DNA from: DATCDR01 sp036510575
Lineage (GTDB): Bacteria; Actinomycetota; Acidimicrobiia; Acidimicrobiales; Bog-793
NCBI GenBank assembly: GCA_036510575.1
Contig: DATCDR010000223.1
Span: 1 to 16,309, forward strand
Direction: 5' to 3'
DNA length: 16,309 nucleotides
Below are positions 7,591-13,683 of this stretch, one piece after another (the first letter of the stretch is position 1; every line of letters begins with the position of its first letter). Below the pieces are notes generated by a model, which was not told the DNA's origin, made no database searches, and saw nothing but the letters and a program-made list of their open reading frames with translations. Both the position numbers and the translations under genes were made by a program.

Positions 7591-7834
7591 CGGACGCTCC
7601 TTGCTCAGATCCATCAGCAGATCGCTCAGCCCTAAACCCTAGCCAGGTCAAGTCGTTCGAAGACCAGGGACTGCACCTCCGACATCCTGCCCGAGACTGG
7701 GCGCCGGGCGTCTAACGGATCCTCCGGCGCGCTAGCTCGTTGGGCACTGTCAAACAGAATCCACGGTCCTTCGTTGGCGGGTGCGGGAAGATCGCGAAGA
7801 CCGCAAATCGACGGTCCGTGCGGTCTCCAGGCTC

Positions 7835-7860
7835 AAAAAGAAGCCCCCGCTTTCTTAGCT
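7835..7860 (-). terminator. Weak candidate terminator after the DUF1330 gene
   Basis: Read on the minus strand, AAGC-GGGG-GCTT (7852-7841) forms a short stem extended imperfectly by A/T pairs and is followed by CTTTTTG (7839-7835). It lies about 55 nt past the DUF1330 stop. The stem is only 4 perfect pairs, so strength is doubtful. A second stem, AGACCGCA/TGCGGTCT (7798-7805 and 7819-7826), follows without a T run. Confidence 0.3.
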
Positions 7861-7913
7861 GTTAGTGGGTCGCGGTGGCCTGCGCTCGAGCCTGACCTCA
7901 CCGGTAGGCGCGG

Positions 7914-8207
7914 CTATTCGATGCCTTCGATAATCCTTTGGTCGCGAGAAACTCCGCCGTCAAGTGCTTCGAGGGCTTCTTGATAGCCGGCGCTCTCGTG
8001 AGCCGCGTGTGCTGCTTCAACGCTTGGGAATTCGATCAGCACCATGCGTTCGATCTTCCCATTCTCAAACGCGTACGCAGGATTGCCGCGAGCCAGGACG
8101 CGTCCACCGGCCGCCTCGAGCGCGGGACCGGCGAGTGCCGCATACGCAGCCAACTTCTCGGGATCGTGCACCTCCGAATACAGGCTGACCCAGTAGGCCT
8201 TTGGCAT
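7914..8207 (-). CDS. DUF1330 domain protein
   Basis: A 97-aa protein beginning MPKAYWVSLYSEVHDPEKL and continuing YAALAGPALEAAGGRVLARG, ERMVLIEFPS, AHAAHES and YQEAL. This is the standard DUF1330 pattern (a small dimeric alpha/beta-barrel family of unknown role), at the family's usual length. The start at 8207 is chosen because GAGGAG lies 6 nt upstream; the frame is open 20 codons further up but those residues are not part of the family. It is first in a minus-strand group with the alpha/beta hydrolase and EthD-like genes, though about 320 bp and a possible terminator separate it from the hydrolase. The fold is shared with EthD proteins, which suggests, but does not show, related small-molecule roles. 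Confidence 0.85.
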   Translation of the reverse strand: MPKAYWVSLYSEVHDPEKLAAYAALAGPALEAAGGRVLARGNPAYAFENGKIERMVLIEFPSVEAAHAAHESAGYQEALEALDGGVSRDQRIIEGIE

Positions 8208-8561
8208 GTCCACTCCTCGATTCGTCTGCGTCGAATGATCCTGCCACTGTGCCGCGTACACCACCACGACCGCCAGTGATCCGGTTGATAGCGAACGCGA
8301 ATCAGAGGTCGGCCTCAGCTACAGACTGCTGCCTAACAAAGGAGGCTTCGAGCAGCAATCGACCACGATCAGGACGACGTTCACTAAGGCCGTCACGCGT
8401 TGGGCAGCCTTTATCCCAGCCACTGGCCAGTGGATCGAAGTGACCGAAACCGACGGCGACGGCGCAGCTGGCGGCCGATAAACGTTTCAGTTGAGGAGGT
8501 CGGTATCCTCGAACTTTCCGCTTGTTCTGCTCGTGCTCACGTTTTGGCGTGGGAGTCGATC
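8208..8561. other. Region without an intact gene; possible coding debris
   Basis: No complete gene is visible. On the plus strand a frame without a start codon reads SYRLLPNKGGFEQQSTTI, then AVTRWAAFIPATGQWIEVTE and a TAA at 8479-8481; it has protein-like composition but no family I recognise. A perfect 14-bp palindrome CCACTGGCCAGTGG lies at 8420-8433, about the number expected by chance in this length. The promoter of the DUF1330 gene should lie within the left part but no clear -35/-10 was found. Confidence 0.3.
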
Positions 8562-8684
8562 ATGTTGGAAAAGGTCGGCGAACAGATCTACTAGTACCTG
8601 CGCGAGATCGAGCGTACCGACGGCAAGCCGAAGATGGTCTCGGAGCGTCATCTCGAAAAAGCGAGCAACATCGAAGGCGCGGTG
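8562..8684 (+). pseudogene. N-terminal remnant of an IS1634/IS4-like transposase with amber stop
   Basis: The frame from ATG 8562 reads MLEKVGEQIY, a TAG at 8592-8594, then YLREIERTDGKPKMVSERHL and EKASNIEGAV. The pattern YLR-x-x-x-R-x-DGKPK-(x)-VS-x-x-YLG is the N-terminal signature I associate with IS1634-type transposases of the IS4 superfamily. Here the usual YLG has become HLE, the frame contains a stop, and the sequence leaves the family after about 30 residues, just before the next gene. No ends or catalytic region remain. It is a short relic; the exact family is less sure than its being transposase-derived. Confidence 0.5.
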
Positions 8685-8736
8685 CTACGCCGAAGTCATG
8701 CTGTTCCGACGGTCGCACGCGCGGCAAGATGGCCTC

Positions 8737-9517
8737 ATGAGCAACTTCCGACCTGAAACGACGACCGCCATCATTGCGGTCCGCGAAGCCCTTGACCTCG
8801 CCAGCCGTGGGACGGGGAGAAGTCCATGCAAAAATCGGTCGCGACGTGGTCACCGACACCGACGTCGCCGTCGAGGATCACCTTCGCCAATCGTTGACGA
8901 GTGCCTTCGCCTGGCCGGTCATCGGGGAAGAGGGGGGTAGGCAAGTGCCAGACGACACCCCTTACCGGCTCGTCGACCCAATCTGCGGCACCCGGAATTT
9001 CGCCTGGGGGATTCCCCTCTTCGCGATCAATGCCGCGATGGTCGAGGACAGTCGAGTCGTAGTCTCGGTGGTCGGCGACGGATCAACCGGCGACGTTCTC
9101 GTCGCTGAGGCAGGTAATGGAACCTGGCGCGTTCGCGAAGACGGATCGAATCCGTTGTCGACGTCTGCCTCGAGCCTGATCGTGGACTTCGGCGCGTGGC
9201 CGACGATCGGGCCGGAACGCGAGAAGGCGGCCGCCGACGTCGCCGAGGCGATCAGCTCGGACCAATGGGACGTTCGTTGCTTTTCAACGACCCTCTCGCT
9301 GGCTCACGTCGCCACCGGCCAGGTGGCCAGCTGCGTACTGTTCGCCGCTCCGGACCCCGTGCACATTGCGGCAGGCTCTTTGCTCGTCGCAGAGGCGGGA
9401 GGACAGGTGACGGATACGGCCGGAGCGCCATGGACACTTGGCGCGCGATCCCTCGTTTGCAGCGCGAACGAGGGATTCCATGCAGAGATCGTGCGCCTGG
9501 TCCGCTCGGGTCGATGA
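8737..9517 (+). pseudogene. Inositol-monophosphatase-family protein, frameshifted, atypical metal site
   Basis: The N-terminus MSNFRPETTT..VREALDLASR starts at ATG 8737. One extra G in the GGGG run at 8814-8817 then moves the family sequence into the next frame as GEVHAKIGRDVVTDTDVAVE, continuing to 9517. Removing one G gives a continuous protein of about 259 aa. GEEGG and YRLVDPICGTRNFAWGIPLF match the superfamily, but the DPIDGT motif is DPICGT (Cys codon 8984-8986), and the C-terminal WD-x-AAG motif reads VHIAAGSLLVAEAGG. Thus two of the usual metal-binding Asp residues are Cys and His. I believe a related subfamily with DPICGT exists in actinobacteria, so these may be conserved changes rather than decay. 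It precedes the GNAT and HAD genes on the same strand (70 bp to the next start). Confidence 0.7.
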
Positions 9518-9587
9518 CAGGGCAGACGCTTCGTGATCATGTCGGCATCGGGCGTCGTACGACCCGGGAGGCGAGGGGAGCACGGCG

Positions 9588-10099
9588 ATGACAATCGACC
9601 GACAACCGGTTCTTGTGGGAGAGCTCGTGAGCTCCGTCTGCTCCGCGAAGACGATTTCTGAGCGCTCCGCGCAATTGCTGCAGATCCTCTTCTTTGGGAG
9701 CAACACCCCTCGAAGGATCGAGTTCACGAGGCGGTGTTCCGACAGTGGTTCGATGCGACGCTTGCCTCAGAGGGTGCGCTCGCGGCAATCGACCGCGGAA
9801 GCAAACAAGTCATCGGTACCTCTCGCTTCGACCACTACGACGAGATTCGGAGTGAGATCGAAATCGGCTGGACGATGCTCGCGAGGTCGCATTGGGGCGG
9901 CGCCTACAACGGCGAAATGAAGCGGCTGATGCTCTCTTACGCATTCGAGTTCCTTCGAACAGTCTTATTATCCGTGCACTCGTTGAACCTCAGGTCTCAG
10001 CGCGCTGTCGAGAAGCTCGGGGCAATTCGCAGCGATACCGAGCCCGATGCGAGTGGCCGAGGGGAAAATTGCACCTTCAGACTTACGGCGTCGACATAA
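9588..10099 (+). pseudogene. GNAT N-acetyltransferase, broken by a frameshift and a nonsense codon
   Basis: A strong SD (GAGGGGAG, 9573-9580) precedes ATG 9588 and MTIDRQPVLVGELVS. After about 9630 the family sequence continues in the -1 frame as LRLLREDDF, hits TGA at 9659-9661, then reads ALRAIAADPLLWEQHPSKDR, VHEAVFRQWFD and on to the stop at 10099. One lost base and one point change thus separate it from an intact gene of about 170 aa. The C-terminal part has the RimJ/RimL-like features IGTSRF, HWGGAYNGEMKRLML (acetyl-CoA binding region) and NLRSQRAVEKLGA. A start inside the last segment (9734) would lack the first strand and helix of the fold. It is 3 bp upstream of the HAD gene. It probably acetylated a small molecule or an N-terminus when intact. 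Confidence 0.8.
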
Positions 10100-10102
10100 G
10101 CA

Positions 10103-10750
10103 ATGCCCCTCCTTCTTTGCGATCTCGACGGAACGCTTGTTGATCGAGTCGGCGCCTTCAAGCGCTGGGCGGAGGACCTTGCCACTCGGACTGGTCAAGA
10201 CGCGACGTTCGTTAAGTGGCTCGTATCCCTCGACGATGACGGATTGACTCCCAAGGACAAGCTGTACCACGAGCTCCGCGCGCGGATCGATCTCGATGAA
10301 TCGCTCGAGGAGTTTCTTGCAAGCTACGACGTTCGCTATCCGACCTACTTCGAGCCCGACCCGTCGGTGACAGCGGCATTGCTCGTCGCGCGACAAGCTG
10401 GATGGCGAATCGCGGTTGTCACCAACGGGTATGCCCGCCAAGCAAAGAAGATCGCCGCCGCCGAGCTTGCTCATTTGATCGACGTCGTCTGCATCTCTGC
10501 GGTCGAGGACTATTGGAAGCCGGATCCACGACTGCTCGGGCTCGCAGCGGATCGTGTCGGAGTTCGTCTCCTCGATTCCTGGATGATCGGCGACAGCGCG
10601 GATAACGACATCGGAGCAGCGACGGCAGCTGGGGTCTCGAGTGTCTGGCTACGTCTCGGACGAGTGTGGCCCCGTACCGACTTCCGACCAAACGCAGAGG
10701 CCGACACCTTCGCTGAAGCAGTCGCCCACGCCCTCGCCCTCGGTACGTAA
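10103..10750 (+). CDS. HAD-superfamily hydrolase (phosphatase-like, subfamily IA)
   Basis: An intact 215-aa cytoplasmic haloacid-dehalogenase-type enzyme. Motif I is DLDGT (7-11, nucleophile Asp7 and acid/base Asp9), motif II VTNG (106-109), motif III Lys139 in WKPDP, motif IV GDSADNDI (163-170). The stretch between about 16 and 85 is a helical C1 cap, as in subfamily I. This architecture usually marks a small-molecule phosphatase such as a phosphoglycolate- or nucleotidase-like enzyme; the substrate cannot be read from sequence. ATG 10103 lies 3 bp after the GNAT stop and has no clear SD, so expression may rely on translation reaching it from upstream, which the GNAT lesions could reduce. 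Confidence 0.88.
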   Translation: MPLLLCDLDGTLVDRVGAFKRWAEDLATRTGQDATFVKWLVSLDDDGLTPKDKLYHELRARIDLDESLEEFLASYDVRYPTYFEPDPSVTAALLVARQAGWRIAVVTNGYARQAKKIAAAELAHLIDVVCISAVEDYWKPDPRLLGLAADRVGVRLLDSWMIGDSADNDIGAATAAGVSSVWLRLGRVWPRTDFRPNAEADTFAEAVAHALALGT

Positions 10751-10848
10751 CACAGTTCCCCGGTCTCACTGCATACTTTTAGACGTAGCCGAGGTTCATC
10801 AACGAAGAAGCCACCGATTCGAAACTGCCGATCGCGCTCTGCTGGGCG

Positions 10849-11655
10849 CTAGTCAAAAATCAGGCGAGCCAGCGCCCACGTCTCATCGTCGGCCGCAGCG
10901 AGGAGGCCGGTTGTCGTCTGCGATGGTTGGTAGTGCGACCCGTCAAGTCGGCGAACCGTGGCTCCGGCCTCCTCTGCAAGAAGAACTCCCGGAGCGTGGT
11001 CCCACGGCAGTGTCCGCCACCACACGATGAAGTCCTGCTCCTGCTCCGCGAGCGAAGGGTACTCGATTCCGGCCGAGCCACGACCTTCGAGGACCTCACC
11101 GAAGTGTTTTCGATTCCGAGAGATCGTGTCGTTCATGAGATCGTCGAGGAATCGAGTGTGGACGCGTCCCGTCAACCCTGAGGCCTCCGCTGCGGTCGCG
11201 TCCAGGTGCAGCGGGCGGTCGTCGCACATGGCGCCTGCTCCCCGCTCGGCCATGTACATCCGCCTCTGACTCGGTTGCCAGATCCACGAGGAAGCGGTCA
11301 TTCCATGTTGGACGAGTGCGACCATCACCGCCCAGTCGGCGGACCCTGCGACGAAGTTAGACGTTCCGTCCAACGGGTCGACAAGCCAGGCACGCTCACC
11401 GCCGAGGGCGTCAAGAAGCGACGGATTCGCGTCGCACGCCTCCTCGCCGACCACCGGGGTGTGCTGGAAGATCCCAGAGAGGCGCTTCGTCAGGAGACGC
11501 TCAGCCTCCACGTCGGCGACCGTGACAAGCTCGCCGGGTGATTTGACATGCACCTCGCCGTCTTCGAGATCGAACATCCTCGGCTCGATCACCGTCGCAC
11601 TGACCTCAGTGATTATCGTGGCTACTCGCTGCATCAGGTCTGTGCCGTCGCTCAT
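10849..11655 (-). CDS. Inositol-monophosphatase-family phosphatase (canonical active site)
   Basis: A 268-aa Mg2+-dependent phosphatase of the inositol monophosphatase family. Metal and active-site motifs are complete: LVTVADVEAE (43-52), GEEA (70-73), DPLDGTSNF (93-101) and WDHAPG (218-223), followed by LLAEEAGA. Members hydrolyse inositol-1-phosphate, histidinol phosphate, fructose-1,6-bisphosphate or 3'-phosphoadenosine nucleotides, and sequence alone does not choose between them. It converges on the HAD gene with 98 bp between the stops. It is a second, clearly divergent member of the same superfamily as the frameshifted gene at 8737-9517. Only a weak SD (GAGATGA) precedes ATG 11655; no downstream start is better. 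Confidence 0.88.
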   Translation of the reverse strand: MSDGTDLMQRVATIITEVSATVIEPRMFDLEDGEVHVKSPGELVTVADVEAERLLTKRLSGIFQHTPVVGEEACDANPSLLDALGGERAWLVDPLDGTSNFVAGSADWAVMVALVQHGMTASSWIWQPSQRRMYMAERGAGAMCDDRPLHLDATAAEASGLTGRVHTRFLDDLMNDTISRNRKHFGEVLEGRGSAGIEYPSLAEQEQDFIVWWRTLPWDHAPGVLLAEEAGATVRRLDGSHYQPSQTTTGLLAAADDETWALARLIFD

Positions 11656-11914
11656 TCGGCAATCATCTCATCAGCGCTGGATTGCGATTTCGATGGCGGT
11701 TGCCGAATCGTGTGGAGCTGCAGTCAGATCCGGCACCATGCCGTTTCGGTCTATTGGCTCGCTACCTCGTCAAGCGAACTGGATGTCCGAATTGCGGCCC
11801 TGAGGTGTGGCGATCGCGGACGTCGCACGCCGTATGCCCCAGTCGAACTCGAGCCGTCCCACCAACAGGTCGCCCAGAGAGGTAGCCAGTAGCGATCAGG
11901 CACATTCCGAACGT

Positions 11915-12970
11915 CTACACCCCCAAGGGCGCGATCTCTAGCTCAGTGGCGAGCGTGTTGAGCGCCTCGATCAGCCCTTCGGACAGCGTGATCCCCTCGG
12001 CAGCGTTCTCCTGCTCCTTTCGAAAACTCTCGTCGCCGGGCAGTCGAACTCGATCGAAACCCGGCATCGTCTTGGAGGCGCGCAGGTCGTTTGCCACCCG
12101 ATCGAAGCGACTCTCGATAGCTGCGACCTCCCCGAAGGCGGCGAGCGAGATCATGCAAAGAAACTGACCGGTGTTAGTCGGGGAGTGATGATCGGTGTTG
12201 AAGTTGACGACATCGCGGCCCATCGCCGCGCCGTTGAGGCTTCCCGCGAGGAGACCCAGCATGACCGCCAGGCCGTAGCCTTTAGCACCGCCGACAGGGG
12301 CCAAGAACCCCTCGTTCGCGCGCCTCGGATCGGTGATGGGCTTGCCGTCCCAGCCAATAACCCAACCTTCGGGGATGGACTCCCCTTTTTGCGCCGCGAG
12401 CTTTATCTTGCCGTTCGCTGCCACGGTCGTCGCCATATCCAAGACAATCGGCGAACCAGTCGCCGATGGCACCGCGATCGATACGGGGTTCGTGCCGAGG
12501 AGCAGCTCGGTTCCACCCCACCCGGGAGAGGGGTTGCCGCTCGCGACGGCGCCGTAGAGGCCGACCATGTTGTGGGCGACGGCCATGCGCGTGTAGAGGC
12601 CAGCGGGACCGGCATGGTTGCTGTTGAACGTGCCGACCCAGGCGATGCCTGCGGCAGCCGCCTTTTCCACAGCGACGTCGGCAGCGAACGTCATGACCAG
12701 GTGACCCATTGCATTATCGCCGTCGACCACGGCGGTCGCGGCGGTCTGACGGTCGATATGGATGTTCGGCCGCAGGTTGATCGCGCCGCCGCGGATGCGC
12801 GCAATGTAGTGCGGCAGCCGGAATATTCCGTGCGAGTCCGAACCGATTAGATCCGCCTGAGCCATGTGCGCCGCGACGATCTGCGCGTCGTCCGGCGGCA
12901 TATCGACGGCGCAAAACGCGCGGGCCGAGAAATCCTCGATCTGCTCTGCCGTTACCCTTTGCTCCGTCAC
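11915..12970 (-). CDS. Malate/L-lactate dehydrogenase (Ldh2 family) NAD(P)-dependent oxidoreductase
   Basis: A cytoplasmic NAD(P)-dependent 2-hydroxyacid (or related ureidoglycolate/sulfolactate-type) dehydrogenase of the Ldh_2 fold, unrelated to classical LDH/MDH. From the chosen start: SDSHGIFRLPHY (44-55, His47 catalytic), NSNHAGPAG (116-124), LLGTNPVSIAVP (157-168), LDMATT (177-182) and GGAKGYGLAVML (227-238). Length 351 aa matches the family. GTG 12970 is preferred because a GGGGGG SD lies about 6 nt upstream and family homology begins there; the frame is open 56 codons further but that part is Arg/Pro-rich and unlike the family. Substrate is undetermined. No neighbour points to a pathway. 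Confidence 0.9.
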   Translation of the reverse strand: MTEQRVTAEQIEDFSARAFCAVDMPPDDAQIVAAHMAQADLIGSDSHGIFRLPHYIARIRGGAINLRPNIHIDRQTAATAVVDGDNAMGHLVMTFAADVAVEKAAAAGIAWVGTFNSNHAGPAGLYTRMAVAHNMVGLYGAVASGNPSPGWGGTELLLGTNPVSIAVPSATGSPIVLDMATTVAANGKIKLAAQKGESIPEGWVIGWDGKPITDPRRANEGFLAPVGGAKGYGLAVMLGLLAGSLNGAAMGRDVVNFNTDHHSPTNTGQFLCMISLAAFGEVAAIESRFDRVANDLRASKTMPGFDRVRLPGDESFRKEQENAAEGITLSEGLIEALNTLATELEIAPLGV

Positions 12971-13222
12971 GTGGCCCCCCGGGTCCGAGCGTCGGGGCCG
13001 CGCGTTGCGTCGGCCCCTCGAACCCGTCGGTCGCCGTGGGAGTGTCGCAGCAGCAGACGAAGGAGCGGCATCGACGCCGCGGCGGCCCGTTTGTCGATTT
13101 GCCTTGAAGATAACAGTCCACGTGGTGACCGGTCGCAAGCTAACAATTCATTGGTTGCGCATGAGTCACAAGGCGCGAGAGCGCCACGTCCCTAGCGCTG
13201 GTCGAGACAGCACGTGAGCGCC

Positions 13223-13585
13223 CTAGCGCCCCCGAATGTGATCAATCTGACGACGGTCGCGCTTGGTCGGCCGACCCGTTCCGGGGTCGCGGCGCAGCAC
13301 GTCGAGCCGGGTTTCTCTCGATGGAGGCGGCTCGCTGTGGTCGAGTACGCACGACGCAGCAATGGCGGCGCCAACCCGTTTCTCGATCACCTCGACGACT
13401 TCTAGAACGCGTTCGCGGTCCCCGACCCGAGCGACGACTCGGTCACCCCGATGAATCGGAGTCGACGGCTTCGCACTCACCGCATTGACTTTGACGTGCC
13501 CGCTCCTGCACAGCTCGGTCGAGGCAGCGCGCGTCGGCACCACGCGCACCGCCCACAGCCACTTGTCGACCCGCGTCACATCCAC
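13223..13585 (-). CDS. S4-domain RNA-binding protein, Hsp15 (HslR)-like
   Basis: A small basic protein (about 120 aa) with an N-terminal S4 domain: RVDKWLWAVRVVPTRAASTE, then LCRSGHVKVNAV. It ends in a basic tail, DPGTGRPTKRDRRQIDHIRG. This is the plan of Hsp15/HslR, which binds 50S subunits carrying stalled nascent chains, and of its actinobacterial S4 relatives; a ribosome-associated role is inferred from the family. Start is uncertain: TTG 13591, GTG 13585 or GTG 13579 are all possible, none with a clear SD. The gene is divergent from the helicase, with about 98 bp between starts that must hold both promoters. Confidence 0.85.
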   Translation of the reverse strand: MDVTRVDKWLWAVRVVPTRAASTELCRSGHVKVNAVSAKPSTPIHRGDRVVARVGDRERVLEVVEVIEKRVGAAIAASCVLDHSEPPPSRETRLDVLRRDPGTGRPTKRDRRQIDHIRGR

Positions 13586-13683
13586 GTGCAAAGCGTCTCA
13601 CGAACGACCCAGATCAACGCTTCGTCGCGGTTCGCGACCGATCCTGCCCCGGAGGGCCTCGAGGTGCGAGAGAGTAGTTGACC

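Noticed and set aside
6241..7635. 464-aa plus-strand frame across the EthD-like and hydrolase genes
   Set aside because: Both minus-strand genes have clear family motifs and the plus frame crosses the gap between them without any recognisable domain.
7634..7685. Minus-strand mini-frame MSEVQSLVFERLDLARV before the hydrolase as a leader peptide
   Set aside because: Only 17 codons, with no regulatory hairpins after it and no amino-acid bias typical of attenuation.
7798..7826. 8-bp inverted repeat AGACCGCA/TGCGGTCT as terminator or small RNA
   Set aside because: No T tract on either strand and no promoter-like signal; reported only as part of the nearby weak terminator note.
8420..8433. Perfect 14-bp palindrome CCACTGGCCAGTGG as an operator
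   Set aside because: About one perfect 14-bp palindrome is expected by chance in 16 kb, there is no second half site, and it is not close to a start codon.
11656..11914. Plus-strand frame with a GCPNCG zinc-ribbon-like motif
   Set aside because: A single CxxC without a second pair, no RBS and partly antisense overlap; nothing else in this gap is recognisable.
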